64,000 nucleotides of DNA from Catelliglobosispora koreensis DSM 44566. Lineage in GTDB: Bacteria; Actinomycetota; Actinomycetes; Mycobacteriales; Micromonosporaceae. The translations under genes and the position numbers were made by a program. Positions within the stretch are counted from its first letter, which is position 1. Every line of letters starts with the position of its first letter. Below the pieces are notes generated by a model. That model was not told the origin of the DNA and made no database searches. It was given only the letters and a program-made list of their open reading frames with translations. This document shows, one piece after another, positions 1 through 9,007 of the stretch. The stretch is from contig NZ_KB903251.1 of NCBI RefSeq assembly GCF_000379685.1, forward strand, positions 1 through 64,000, written 5' to 3'.

Positions 1-2162
1 GACCCAGTAGTGTTGTCGAGGTTGACGAATCCGGTGCCGGTGAAGCCTGCGTGGTTGGATTCCACGAGACCCCGGCTAATCGTGGCGTTCTCCGCCTGAT
101 ACGCGGCCGTGCCAATGCCGTGCTTGAGCCGCAACGGCTCCCCAGCGAGGCTCCGCACGCGGACAAATTTAGTCGCGCCCCCGCTGCGCGATGCGCTCAC
201 GAGGAACGCGCCCTGGGCCAGGAAATCATGCAGCGTCGCGCTTTGCCACGCCGCCGGGACCGCCGGGAAGACGCGGACAATACCGCCCCAGCTCTGGCAC
301 AGCATGTCGTGCAAGGACTGTGACGCCGACAGTGGTGTCTCGACGACCGGCCCGGCTTCGGTATACATCGTGTTCGGCAGGCACGGATAGCTCGTTGTCT
401 GGTCGAAGAACCGCAGCAAGTAGTTCAGCGCCGTGTCACCACGGCCCATCATCGCGTACATCGAGGCGGCGCCTGTGTAGCTGTACCCACGGTGTGCCCC
501 GGTGAGCGCATGCCAGCGCACGATGCTCTTTTCGATCAGGGCCTGGTCCGCCGGCTGATCCCAGTTCACCAGATACAACGGGTAGACCATTAGCAGGTGC
601 GAGTAATGCCGGTGCGATTGGCTATAGGGGACTCCGGCGCCAATCATAAAACCATTGCTATCTATGGGGTACGCCGTGAGGTTGTTCAAAATGCTTTGCC
701 AGGCCGGCCGCAGCGGATCGTTGATCCCGAGCCGCGTGGACGCCTCAAGCAACGTCTGGCACCCCCAGCGAATGAGTGACAGGTCGTAGTTGCAATCGGG
801 CGCCACCGTCGGGTACTCAGGCGAAAGCGTTGTCCCCAGGTGAAGTTTGCCGTCGCTGCCGGTGGTCAGGAAGTGGCGGTAGTAGTTGATGGCACGCTTG
901 AGCACAGGAAAGAGCAGGTCCCGCAACAGGTTGTCGTCCATGGTGTGGCGGTAGGACAGCCAGATGTTGTGCAGTGTCCAGGTGAGGTCGCCGACTTCGG
1001 CACCGCTGCCTGGCGTGCCGACACTGCGCTGGCAGAACATGTCGGAACTGCGGCCCAGCCCGGAGGAGTCGGAACGGTAAGCACTCGGGACGTTGGCGAT
1101 GAGCTGCGCTTGATTGTCGCGGATCGTGCTCGTGACGGCATCTAGTTCAAGGTGGTTGGAGCCATGGATGAGCCAGTACTCCAGCTGCACGTTGAGGTTC
1201 CACCACACGCCCGGCCATGGCGTTGGCTCCAGCCATGGGCCGGTGGTGGCCATGATAGGCCCTCCCGCACGGCTTCCAGCGGCGACCTTGTAGAGCTGAA
1301 TCCAGTGAAACGCCTGCAACCGCTGATCAGGAATGGATACGAAGCTCTTGCGGTAGTAGCCGTGCCACCAGGCCCGGTGGCCGTCCACAAGCGACGGTGT
1401 GGCCGCGTTGACCCGGTTCAGCGCGGTGGCCTCGGCGCCCGTGCCGGGGAACGTGTGCGCGATCGTCAGGTAGAGCCATCCGCTGGATTCGCGATATGCC
1501 GTGGCGGTTTGACCGCCACCGAGCAGCGGCTGGGTGACCTGTTTCGTGCTCCCGGTCTGTTTCACGGCCGGGGCGGGATTGCCCGTGTACCCCGCGGGCG
1601 GCGTCTCCGAAGCGGCCCGTGGGCTGATCGCCTCCTGCGGATGAAAGTTCCACCTGACCTGCTCGCTGCCGCTCGCTGTGACGCGGACCGCCAGCACTTG
1701 GTCGTGGACCAGTGCCTGAATACTCAGCGTCCCGCTAGCGGTGGTGATGGTTCCGGTCAGTTCGGCGTCCCATAGCGACTGCCGCCAGTCGACGGAGGTG
1801 ATCGTGCCGATGGGCTCTAGGGTCAGGTAACCCACGGGCAGCCGGGCCAGCCCAAACAGACTCCCGTACTGCGGGCGGTGGTCTTGTGATTCGGCGTGCT
1901 GAGTGCTGAAGCGCACTTGGTTCTTGCCCGGTTCCTTGTAGACCATGACGCCAAGGCGCCCATCACCCAGGAACGGACCCTCCTTCCACGACGGTGGCAA
2001 GCGCCGCCACAGCAGGTCCTGTCCGCGAAGGAAGGCAGCCCACTGGGCATCGGTGGTCATCTGATTGTCGAGTGGGACGGCCGCTGCCGAGGGAAGGGCA
2101 TCAAGCCCGATGGCACCTGCTACCAGCGCAGTCGCGCCCAGGACGGTTCGTCGCGACACCAT
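1..2162 (-). CDS. Secreted GH95-like glycoside hydrolase with C-terminal CBM35-like module (3' end outside window)
   Basis: An open frame of about 720 codons runs from an ATG at 2162 off the left edge with no stop. GGAGG lies 6-8 bases before the ATG. The N-terminus has a Tat signal (SRRTVLG then an Ala-rich core). The body resembles GH95 (alpha-L-fucosidase/galactosidase type, alpha/alpha barrel): an N-terminal beta-sandwich region (GPFLGDGRLGVMVY), then a barrel with GVWWNLNVQLEYW, LSPEYP and SQSLHDML, which sit where GH95 has its Asn, Glu and Asp catalytic-region residues. The last visible residues (YQAENATI, NHAGFTGTGFVNLDN) look like the start of a CBM35/CBM6 sugar-binding module. It should act outside the cell on plant or host polysaccharide side chains. 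The substrate is not established, since GH95-like families are broad. I derived this frame by hand; because it is open-ended it is easily missed. Confidence 0.82.
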   Translation of the reverse strand, partial: MVSRRTVLGATALVAGAIGLDALPSAAAVPLDNQMTTDAQWAAFLRGQDLLWRRLPPSWKEGPFLGDGRLGVMVYKEPGKNQVRFSTQHAESQDHRPQYGSLFGLARLPVGYLTLEPIGTITSVDWRQSLWDAELTGTITTASGTLSIQALVHDQVLAVRVTASGSEQVRWNFHPQEAISPRAASETPPAGYTGNPAPAVKQTGSTKQVTQPLLGGGQTATAYRESSGWLYLTIAHTFPGTGAEATALNRVNAATPSLVDGHRAWWHGYYRKSFVSIPDQRLQAFHWIQLYKVAAGSRAGGPIMATTGPWLEPTPWPGVWWNLNVQLEYWLIHGSNHLELDAVTSTIRDNQAQLIANVPSAYRSDSSGLGRSSDMFCQRSVGTPGSGAEVGDLTWTLHNIWLSYRHTMDDNLLRDLLFPVLKRAINYYRHFLTTGSDGKLHLGTTLSPEYPTVAPDCNYDLSLIRWGCQTLLEASTRLGINDPLRPAWQSILNNLTAYPIDSNGFMIGAGVPYSQSHRHYSHLLMVYPLYLVNWDQPADQALIEKSIVRWHALTGAHRGYSYTGAASMYAMMGRGDTALNYLLRFFDQTTSYPCLPNTMYTEAGPVVETPLSASQSLHDMLCQSWGGIVRVFPAVPAAWQSATLHDFLAQGAFLVSASRSGGATKFVRVRSLAGEPLRLKHGIGTAAYQAENATISRGLVESNHAGFTGTGFVNLDNTTG

Positions 2163-2242
2163 GTCGCACCTCCGCTACAGAATGCGTTCGAAAACATCGG
2201 ATCAATCTGTATCGAAGTGAGGGTAGCTCGCCGGGCTTGATG

Positions 2243-2281
2243 GCAAAAGAGGGAGGATTCATAGGATCTTCCCTCTTTTGC
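2243..2281 (-). terminator. Hairpin terminator after the amidase gene
   Basis: A perfect 12-base inverted repeat (2243-2254 with 2270-2281, GCAAAAGAGGGA and its complement) with a 15-base loop lies 16 bases beyond the amidase stop and before the GH95-like gene. There is no long T run, so termination strength is uncertain. It could also act as an operator for the GH95-like gene. Confidence 0.6.
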
Positions 2282-2296
2282 TTCTTCGTTATTCGG

Positions 2297-4270
2297 TTAG
2301 AACACCGACGGGACGATGTCGACGTCGGCGAGGTTCACGAACATGAACCGGTGCCCGAACTGAATCTGGACATAGGTCATGTCGCCTTGGATGACGGTGC
2401 CATCGCCCGGTGACGACCAGTCATAGGTCACCGCCCGGTAGTACTCGCCCTTCATCAGGTTGCCCACGACGTACTTCTGTCCCGCGGGCAAGCTGTACTG
2501 CAACGGCGTGATGGTCTGGTAGGGAACGCCAGCCGGGTACGCGGCCTCCTCCGGGTAGGCCCGGCCGTAGACCGGGATGGAGGTCTTGCCCGCTTTAGGC
2601 TTGGCCACGAAACCGAACGACCACAACGCATTGCGCGCACTTGACGGGTTGTGGAACCAGGCCTTGTTGCCCAGGTACCAGATAGCCGTCCAGTCCCCGC
2701 TGACTTCGGCGATGGCGAACTGCTGCCCAGCGTCAACGCGTGCTCCCATGTCGGAAACGCGCATCGTGTTTGGCGTGCCGTCAGGCCGCAAGCCCTTGTC
2801 GTTGACGAGCGGAGCGTCGTGCGACGGTGCCTGGCGCAGCATCACCGAGGTCGAACCGCGCACGGGGCATGGCCCGGGAAGGGCCGGTCCGCTCGGGTTG
2901 GACAACGGCGGGCAGTTCGTGAACGCGGGCTTGTTGCTGGCGAAGTCCGGGTTGATGGTGACCATCCCGGTCCGCGAGGTGCCCGTGCCCCAGAACGGCC
3001 GCTTCAGCAAATCGAAGTAGTGACCCCAGTCCCAGTACGGTCCCGGGTCCCAGTGCATGGCCGGGACACGCGACGGCGTGATGCCGGGGATGTTGTCGTG
3101 ACCGACGATGTGCTGCCGGTCCAGCGGGATGCCGAGTGCGAAGGCGATGTGCCGCACGAGTTTCGCCGACGTGCGGTACATCGTTTCGGTGTACCACGTG
3201 CCCTGCGCGGCGAAGCCCTCGTGCTCGATGCCGATCGCCTTGCCGTTGACATACCAGTTGCCCGCGTGCCAGCCGACGTCCTTGGCCTTGATGTGCTGTG
3301 CCGTCTGGCCGTCCACGGAACGCATCGTGTAATGCCAGCTCGCTCCCCAGTCCTTGTTCTGGCCGGCGCGAACGGTGCTGGCGTAGTAGCCCTCGGCATC
3401 GTGAATCACGATGTATTCGATGCGCTGCTCCTGCGGGCGGTTGGCCTTGTCGTACTGCCCGTAGAAGGTCTTGTCGGTTCCGTTGCCACGCAACGCGTAC
3501 GCGGCGGGGAACCACTCACACGCGATGTCCAGTGGGCACTCCAGCCCGTCGGGACGCTCCAGCTTCCGCAGGCGCCACAAGCCAAGCCAGGACTTGTCCG
3601 GCGTGATCGCTTGCGGGGCAAGGGAAACCTGGCTGCCGTCGTCGGTCCGCCGGGCGACACCATCGCGGATCGTCGCGAACACCTCGTCGGCGAAAGCCGC
3701 CGCACCGTCTTCGGTGTCGGCGCCGGAATACTTCGCCACCGCGCCGTACCAGGCGGCCGGGTCGCTGTTGAGACCCGTTGGCGCACCAAGCTGAGCTTGG
3801 TAGGACGACAGGATCGCGGCACCACCACGGATGTTCTCGCCGGTCTCGGTACGCAATTCTTCTTTGCTGGCACCGGTTAACTCGGCGGCCTTGTCCATCG
3901 TTTGCAGAGCTTCGAGGCTGGGGGCAGGCTCGGAAGCACCGTGACCACCGGGCAACTCGGCCCGGGAGTCGTCCCCGCGGCGGTCTTCACCGACCGGCTC
4001 ATGTTCCTCTTGCGGAACCGGCAGCGAACCAACATAAGCCGCATCCGTCAGGTGCATCGGCCCGAAACCACCGCCGGTGCTGGGTGTCCCGGCGTTGTAA
4101 TCCCAGCGCGACTCCAGATAAGAAACACCAAGCAGAATACTTTCGGGTACGCCGAATTCCGCGGCCGCGGCACTGAACTCAGCTTGCCGAGAATCCGGTT
4201 CCTGTGCTTGAGCAGGCAAGGGACTCAGCACGAGGGCAATGCTGAGTGCGATGCCGATACGTCGGGCCAT
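2297..4270 (-). CDS. Secreted peptidoglycan hydrolase: lytic-transglycosylase-like domain plus N-acetylmuramoyl-L-alanine amidase
   Basis: 657 residues from the ATG at 4270, chosen because TTTGGAGG precedes it and a clean Sec signal follows (MARRIGIALSIALVLSPLPA). A longer frame upstream has no such signal. Residues about 25-190 look lysozyme/SLT-like (ILLGVSYLESRWD with a probable catalytic Glu, then GGGFGPMHLT). Residues about 290-430 form an Amidase_2/PGRP domain, with zinc-binding His in YIVIHDAEG and in the MHWDPGPYWDW segment, and the GHDN loop. The C-terminus (about 470-657) is probably SH3-like wall-binding repeats. The enzyme would cut stem peptides from MurNAc and possibly the glycan strand. 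It is monocistronic, with its own promoter region upstream and a hairpin downstream. Confidence 0.88.
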   Translation of the reverse strand: MARRIGIALSIALVLSPLPAQAQEPDSRQAEFSAAAAEFGVPESILLGVSYLESRWDYNAGTPSTGGGFGPMHLTDAAYVGSLPVPQEEHEPVGEDRRGDDSRAELPGGHGASEPAPSLEALQTMDKAAELTGASKEELRTETGENIRGGAAILSSYQAQLGAPTGLNSDPAAWYGAVAKYSGADTEDGAAAFADEVFATIRDGVARRTDDGSQVSLAPQAITPDKSWLGLWRLRKLERPDGLECPLDIACEWFPAAYALRGNGTDKTFYGQYDKANRPQEQRIEYIVIHDAEGYYASTVRAGQNKDWGASWHYTMRSVDGQTAQHIKAKDVGWHAGNWYVNGKAIGIEHEGFAAQGTWYTETMYRTSAKLVRHIAFALGIPLDRQHIVGHDNIPGITPSRVPAMHWDPGPYWDWGHYFDLLKRPFWGTGTSRTGMVTINPDFASNKPAFTNCPPLSNPSGPALPGPCPVRGSTSVMLRQAPSHDAPLVNDKGLRPDGTPNTMRVSDMGARVDAGQQFAIAEVSGDWTAIWYLGNKAWFHNPSSARNALWSFGFVAKPKAGKTSIPVYGRAYPEEAAYPAGVPYQTITPLQYSLPAGQKYVVGNLMKGEYYRAVTYDWSSPGDGTVIQGDMTYVQIQFGHRFMFVNLADVDIVPSVF

Positions 4271-4301
4271 CGAACCTCCAAATAGAACGCTTACCCCGGT
4301 C

Positions 4302-4358
4302 ACCCTCACGCTTCCAGCACGTTCTGTCAATGCTTCACGCAGAGTTACAAGTCTGCGT
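4302..4358 (-). promoter_or_regulatory. Amidase promoter with an upstream palindrome
   Basis: Reading the minus strand, TTGACA (4330-4325) is a good -35 with a weak GAGGGT -10 after 17 bases. Immediately upstream is a perfect 7-base inverted repeat (ACGCAGA at 4337-4343, TCTGCGT at 4352-4358) with an 8-base centre. Its place just upstream of -35 suits an activator site. This is inference from position. Confidence 0.45.
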
Positions 4359-4473
4359 AAATGATTCACGACCCCATCAAAGAATGTCGATGGTCGCACT
4401 CCGCTGTTCGGCTGATTACCAAGAGCTTTAGCGAGCGCATAATCGTGTCACCATTTCGAGAAGGAAACGCCCC

Positions 4474-4794
4474 ATGACCAGCGAACAGATAGCAGGAGTC
4501 CCGCTTCTTGCCGTGACGAAGCCGGGCAAAGCCTTGCATTTGGTTTGGACTTCCCTTCTCGTGACGGGAGTTGGCCTGTTCGCGGCCGGGTTCCTCTTAT
4601 TGGCCACCGGCCCGGCATGTGGTGAACTCGCCAAGCCCGGCGACCTCTGCCAGGTCGGCAGTTCGGGCTCGGTCACCGCGGTGCATTACGCCGACGAGAC
4701 GTCGGCGCCCTACCTTCTGATGCCGGCCGGAGCGATCGCCGCCGCCGTCGGCGCCATCGGAATCTCCCGCCGCAAACTCGTCCCGGCAGCATAA
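4474..4794 (+). CDS. Small two-helix membrane protein of unknown function
   Basis: 106 residues. Two hydrophobic helices are visible, about residues 22-45 (LVWTSLLVTGVGLFAAGFLLLA) and 80-96 (LLMPAGAIAAAVGAIGI), with an extra-membrane loop between them containing two Cys (GPACGELAKPGDLCQV) that could form a disulfide outside the cell. The C-terminus is basic (SRRKL). GAGAAGGAAA precedes the ATG. I do not recognise the family. It stands alone, convergent with the C39-like gene and sharing its terminator. GC-rich third positions support real coding. Confidence 0.7.
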   Translation: MTSEQIAGVPLLAVTKPGKALHLVWTSLLVTGVGLFAAGFLLLATGPACGELAKPGDLCQVGSSGSVTAVHYADETSAPYLLMPAGAIAAAVGAIGISRRKLVPAA

Positions 4795-4795
4795 A

Positions 4796-4831
4796 GGCCG
4801 CCCGCCCACCTGGTGCGGAGAGCGGACGGCC
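4796..4831. terminator. Bidirectional terminator hairpin
   Basis: A 10-base stem with one mismatch (GGCCGCCCGC at 4796-4805, GCGGACGGCC at 4822-4831) fills the gap between two convergent stops (4794 and 4845). No U run is seen on either side. Confidence 0.6.
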
Positions 4832-4844
4832 CTGGGAGACCGGC

Positions 4845-6164
4845 TTACCAGTTCGTGGAGCCGGGGAGGTGCGGCCATGGCTTCCACCATGGCTTGATCA
4901 GATATGCCACGCCGCCGGGGCCTCCGGATGTGCCGCCGCTGGCGTTGATGCGCTTGGTCCGCTGCCAGGCTGTCTCGACCTGGTCTCGTTTGTAGACATT
5001 GCGGACCACATCGTTGGACGAGGACGCGGGATCGTTGATGATGACGTCGCCGGTCGAGGTGAAGCCAACGATGACGAACAGGTGGCCTGACGTGCTGTAG
5101 TTCGCACCGTCCAGTTCGGACGACAGGAACGAGATGCTCACCACGACCGGGATGCCCGCCTTGATGAAGTGTTCCGCCTCATCAAGCGAGTGCAGCCGGG
5201 TGACTTTAGCGTCGAGGCCGGGGAACGTGGCCGCGTAAGCGGTGTTGAACGGCCAGTTGCCGGCGCCGTCGTACTGGTAGTCGTAGACCATCCGGGCCGC
5301 GTGGTTCACGGTGTGGTCCGGGTATTGCGGGTTCACCCACGCCGTGTCGGCTTCGGACGGTTTACGGCCGTAGTACTCGATGACCATCTCCGTTGAGGTC
5401 GGCGAGCACCAGGCCGCGCCGCCACCGTCGTATTCCGGGTAGTGTCCGGCGTGGACGTTCTGCGAGTAGCGCGGAACCTTCAGCTCCGTGCCCCAGGCGA
5501 TCCCGCCAGTGCTGGGCGTGACCGTAAAGCGGTCTGGGACATAGGAACTCATCGCCCCGAGCATCCACACTCGCGGCGAGCGCCACTGCTCCGGTGCGCG
5601 GTAGAGCGTTAGGCGCAGCTGGTATTTCTCCAGCATCACGCCATTGGCGACATCGTCGATCGAGAACGTGTCAGTGAAGATGGTCGACCAGGGGTCACCC
5701 TGGCGATTCTTACTGGTCCGCATGATGTCCTGATCGCCTGACGCCCAGCGGCCCATGACGTACCAAGGCGTCAAGTTGCCGGTGTTGTAGGTACCCTGCA
5801 TTTCCACCTGAATCCAGGTGCCCGCGGGGGTGTAGGCGTTCCACGACACGACCTGCTCACTGGCGAGGAAGCCCACTGCCTTGACCGGTGAGGTCCAGGT
5901 CGCGTAGTTCCATGGCTTCGTGAGGCCCGTGTGCGGGTCGGTGTAGTCGGTCGTGCCCTGCGGCCGCAGCATCGTTATCCCCGTGCGCACCCCGGGGATA
6001 GCGAACGTGCCCTCATGCGTGCCGCCACGCCAGTCCGAGTAGGAATCCCACTCCTGGAACGTGATTTGTTCATCGTGTTGCACCGGCGGTGTTGCCAGGG
6101 CCGGTGCTGGGGTGGCCACGACGGCCAGGGCCATGATCGTCGCGGCGATTCGTGAAATCTTCAC
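4845..6164 (-). CDS. Secreted C39-like cysteine peptidase family protein
   Basis: 439 residues with a Sec signal (KISRIAATIMALAVVATPAPALA). Residues about 30-220 form a beta-rich region of unknown role. The C-terminal half is a Peptidase_C39_2 papain-like fold: AAWCSPTSTEM gives the Cys, SGHLFVIVGF the His and VIINDPA the Asp. Proteins of this type are common secreted actinobacterial proteins; bacteriocin processing is not implied, because no exporter is attached. The start is a GTG at 6164 with no Shine-Dalgarno. TAACAT lies at -12 to -7 relative to it, so a leaderless message is plausible. The promoter region is shared with the divergent GHL10 gene. Confidence 0.85.
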   Translation of the reverse strand: MKISRIAATIMALAVVATPAPALATPPVQHDEQITFQEWDSYSDWRGGTHEGTFAIPGVRTGITMLRPQGTTDYTDPHTGLTKPWNYATWTSPVKAVGFLASEQVVSWNAYTPAGTWIQVEMQGTYNTGNLTPWYVMGRWASGDQDIMRTSKNRQGDPWSTIFTDTFSIDDVANGVMLEKYQLRLTLYRAPEQWRSPRVWMLGAMSSYVPDRFTVTPSTGGIAWGTELKVPRYSQNVHAGHYPEYDGGGAAWCSPTSTEMVIEYYGRKPSEADTAWVNPQYPDHTVNHAARMVYDYQYDGAGNWPFNTAYAATFPGLDAKVTRLHSLDEAEHFIKAGIPVVVSISFLSSELDGANYSTSGHLFVIVGFTSTGDVIINDPASSSNDVVRNVYKRDQVETAWQRTKRINASGGTSGGPGGVAYLIKPWWKPWPHLPGSTNW

Positions 6165-6172
6165 GCTTGGAT

Positions 6173-6209
6173 GTTAACTATTGTCAAAGAATCACTCAAG
6201 GCTCAAACT
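6173..6209 (+). promoter_or_regulatory. Shared-type promoter of the first GHL10 gene
   Basis: GTTAACTATTGTCA (6173-6186) contains a -35 (TTGTCA, 6181-6186). A 17-base spacer leads to CAAACT (6204-6209), followed by TTCCTTC and the ATG at 6217. The -10 to ATG distance predicts a leaderless mRNA. The same element occurs at 54973, 53985 (minus) and 16909 (minus). Confidence 0.6.
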
Positions 6210-6216
6210 TTCCTTC

Positions 6217-8145
6217 ATGCAAATGCGAAGGTTAGCGATGACGGCTGTTCTCCTAGCCGGATTTATAGCAATACCAACGATTTCCCCAGCCCAGGCCGCT
6301 GTCTGCACGCCAGCCGCGGCCACGCCAAAGCAGCAATTTAGGGCAATGTGGATCGCCAGTGTCGTCAATATCGACTGGCCGAGTCAGACCGGGCTCTCCG
6401 CCGCGGCGCAGCAGGCCGAGTACCGGTCGTGGCTGGACCTGGCGGTGTCGAAGAAGATGAACGCCGTCGTGGTGCAGATTCGCCCCACCGCGGATGCCTT
6501 CTGGCCCAACGCTCTTGAGCCGTGGTCGCAGTACTTGACCGGCACGCAAGGCGTCAGCCCGGGCTACGATCCCTTGGCCTTCATGGTTAACGAGGCGCAT
6601 GCTCGCAACCTCGAATTCCACGCCTGGTTCAACCCCTACCGGATCGCGATGACCGAGGACGCGTCCACTTTGGTGTCCAGTCATCCAGCGCGGCAGAACC
6701 CAAGCTGGCGGTTCCCTTATGGCGGCAAGCTCTACTACAACCCCGGCATCCCAGCGGTCCGCGACTTCGTCGAGGACGCCATGATGGACGCGGTCACCCG
6801 CTATGACATCGACGGCGTGCACTGGGACGACTATTTCTACCCCTATCCGGCAGCGGGAGAGTCCATTCCGGACAGTGCCACGTTTGCCCAATATGGCGCT
6901 GGATTCAGCAACATCCACGACTGGCGGCGCAACAACGTCGACTTGCTCGTGCAGGAGATGGGCCAGCGGATCCACGCCGCCAAGCCCTGGGTGAAATTTG
7001 GCGTAAGCCCGTTTGGCATCTGGCGCAACGCTTCCACCGACCCGAACGGTTCGGCCACCACAGGGTTGCAGTCCTATGACGCCATCTATGCCGACAGCCG
7101 CAAGTGGGTGCAGCAGGGCTGGATCGACTACATCACGCCGCAGATCTATTGGCACATCGGCTTCGCCACCGCTGACTACACGGAATTGGTGCGCTGGTGG
7201 TCAACCGTCGTAGCGCCAACGAACGTGCAGTTGTATGTGGGGCAAGCGGCCTACCGGGCCGGTGCCTCCGGGCAGGATCCGGCTTGGCAGAACACCACGG
7301 AACTGTCCGATCACTTGACGGTTAACCGCGGCTATCTCGAGGTGAAGGGCGACATCTACTTCAGCGCCAAGGATGTTCGCGACAACCGGATCAACTCGAT
7401 CAGCACACTCGTCAACGCTCACTACACCAAGCCCGCCCTTGTGCCCGCTCACGGTTCCGGTTCCGCGCCCGCGGCGCCAGTCATCACCTCTGCGGTGCGA
7501 GGCGCCAACGGGGTTTCACTGACATGGACGGGCAGCGGCACCGAGTACGCCATCTACCGCCTAACCGCGCCCGCGGGCGAATGCTCGTTTGTGGACGCGG
7601 CGAACCTCATCAAGACGGTCCGCGGCACTTCATACACCGACACGACAGCCGCGGTGGGCACGACCTACACCTACTACATCAGCGCTCTCAACCGGTACCA
7701 CAAGGAAAGCCCCGTCAGCGCGGGGCGGACAGAGGTGCCGGCCGGCCCTTTCCAGGTGATCATCGATGGGCCGACAACCGCCTCCTCCAACTGGGGCTCA
7801 TCGTCGTTCTCCTCGCAGCGTTATGGGGCGGACTATCGCTTCGCCAATCCCGCCTCCGTAAGCGACGCCGCGTGGTTCCGGGCGAACATCCCGGCGGCGG
7901 GCAACTACAAGATTGAGATCTGGTACCCGGCGAACTCCGGCTACAACAACCTGACACCGCACATCATCGCGGCCAGTGGGGGCAACCAGACCATCAACGT
8001 CAACCAGCGCGTCAACGGTGGCGCGTGGCGCAATCTCGGCACGTTCAGCCTCACCGCCGGCGACCACAACATCGTGGGCGTCAGCAGGTGGACTACCGGT
8101 ACGGGCTACGTTATTGCCGATGCCGTGAGGATTACCAAGGTTTAG
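6217..8145 (+). CDS. Secreted GHL10 (DigH/YddW-type) glycosidase with Fn3-like and golvesin-type C-terminal domains
   Basis: 642 residues from the ATG at 6217, which aligns with the promoter exactly as in the paralogue at 55017; a TTG at 6181 falls inside the -35. A Sec signal is followed by the GHL10 (DUF187) barrel at about residues 40-400, with QFRAMWIASV, NAVVVQIRPTADAFWP, EFHAWFNPYRI and DIDGVHWDDYFYPYP. E. coli DigH of this family cuts peptidoglycan glycans lacking stem peptides. Residues about 420-500 look Fn3-like. Residues about 510-642 form a golvesin/Xly-type module (SSQRYGADYRFA, NYKIEIWYPA, YVIADAVRITKV) also found on the amidase at 42679. The enzyme probably degrades denuded peptidoglycan. 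An amidohydrolase gene follows within 25 bases. Confidence 0.88.
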   Translation: MQMRRLAMTAVLLAGFIAIPTISPAQAAVCTPAAATPKQQFRAMWIASVVNIDWPSQTGLSAAAQQAEYRSWLDLAVSKKMNAVVVQIRPTADAFWPNALEPWSQYLTGTQGVSPGYDPLAFMVNEAHARNLEFHAWFNPYRIAMTEDASTLVSSHPARQNPSWRFPYGGKLYYNPGIPAVRDFVEDAMMDAVTRYDIDGVHWDDYFYPYPAAGESIPDSATFAQYGAGFSNIHDWRRNNVDLLVQEMGQRIHAAKPWVKFGVSPFGIWRNASTDPNGSATTGLQSYDAIYADSRKWVQQGWIDYITPQIYWHIGFATADYTELVRWWSTVVAPTNVQLYVGQAAYRAGASGQDPAWQNTTELSDHLTVNRGYLEVKGDIYFSAKDVRDNRINSISTLVNAHYTKPALVPAHGSGSAPAAPVITSAVRGANGVSLTWTGSGTEYAIYRLTAPAGECSFVDAANLIKTVRGTSYTDTTAAVGTTYTYYISALNRYHKESPVSAGRTEVPAGPFQVIIDGPTTASSNWGSSSFSSQRYGADYRFANPASVSDAAWFRANIPAAGNYKIEIWYPANSGYNNLTPHIIAASGGNQTINVNQRVNGGAWRNLGTFSLTAGDHNIVGVSRWTTGTGYVIADAVRITKV

Positions 8146-8167
8146 CGACTGGGCTAGGGTGGTGGGC

Positions 8168-9007
8168 GTGCTCATCGACGCCCACCATCATCTCTGGGAT
8201 GTCAGCAAAGGCTATGCGTGGCTTGACGATCCGGCCCTAGCTCCGCTGCGCCGCAGTTTTTCCGTCACTGACCTGCGCGCGGAACTGTCCGCTAACGGCG
8301 TCGATTACACGATCCTCGTGGAGGCCGGAAGATGCGCTCCGGCTGAGGTCGAAGAATTCCTAAACATAGCCGGGGGCACTCCGGAAATCGCGGCCGTGGT
8401 CGGGTGGTGCGACGTGACCTCGCCCCGCTTGCCGTCGTCGCCATTGCTTGTAGGCGCCCGTGACCAGATCCAGGGTCAGCCCGACCCCGATTTCCTTGCG
8501 CGCCAAGACGTTCACTCCGGCCTGCGCACCCTGGCCGAGCGAGGTCTCGTCTTCGATCTGGTGATCCGGCCCGACCAATTGCCTGCGGCCGCTGCCGCGG
8601 CCAGGGCGATCCCAGAGCTCACTTTCGTGCTCGACCACTTGGGCAAGCCGCCTCTTCGCTCCGGTGACTTGGGGCCATGGCGGTCCGCTTTGGAGCGGCT
8701 GGCGTTGCAGCCCAACGTCTATGCCAAACTGTCGGGTCTGGTAACTGAGGCCGCGTGGGACAGCTGGACCGTCGCCGACCTCGTGCCGCCCGTTGACGCG
8801 GCCCTAGGGCTCTTCGGAGCTGACCGCCTGATGTTTGGGTCCGACTGGCCGGTCTGTTTGCTCGCAGCGTCCTATAGGGACGTCAAAGCGTCCGTTGACG
8901 AGACGCTGGCTCAGCTCAGCGCGGCCGAGCGTGAGCAAATCTTCAGCGGCACGGCGATCCGGGCCTACGGCTTGAGCGGCCTTCTAGGAGCGGCGGGCAG
9001 CCCATAG
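8168..9007 (+). CDS. Amidohydrolase family 2 (L-fuconolactonase-like, COG3618) protein
   Basis: 279 residues. The GTG at 8168 has AGGGTGG just upstream; GTG 8159 is an alternative. It is a TIM-barrel metal hydrolase with IDAHHHLWD at the N-terminus, FVLDHLGKPP in the middle and LMFGSDWPVCLL near the end, the usual His and Asp metal/acid positions. The family includes sugar lactonases such as L-fuconolactonase. Lying directly after the GHL10 gene it may share its transcript, and a fucose link is conceivable given the GH95-like gene nearby, but this is speculative. Its last 24 bases overlap the convergent LuxR gene. Confidence 0.82.
   Translation: MLIDAHHHLWDVSKGYAWLDDPALAPLRRSFSVTDLRAELSANGVDYTILVEAGRCAPAEVEEFLNIAGGTPEIAAVVGWCDVTSPRLPSSPLLVGARDQIQGQPDPDFLARQDVHSGLRTLAERGLVFDLVIRPDQLPAAAAAARAIPELTFVLDHLGKPPLRSGDLGPWRSALERLALQPNVYAKLSGLVTEAAWDSWTVADLVPPVDAALGLFGADRLMFGSDWPVCLLAASYRDVKASVDETLAQLSAAEREQIFSGTAIRAYGLSGLLGAAGSP

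Noticed and set aside
2651-3880. Long plus-strand frame (409 codons) opposite the amidase gene
   Set aside because: It is an antisense shadow of the amidase, whose domains and codon bias are clear.
6181-6216. TTG start at 6181 for the first GHL10 gene
   Set aside because: The TTG is part of the -35 element, and ATG 6217 matches the paralogue's promoter geometry and begins the signal peptide properly.
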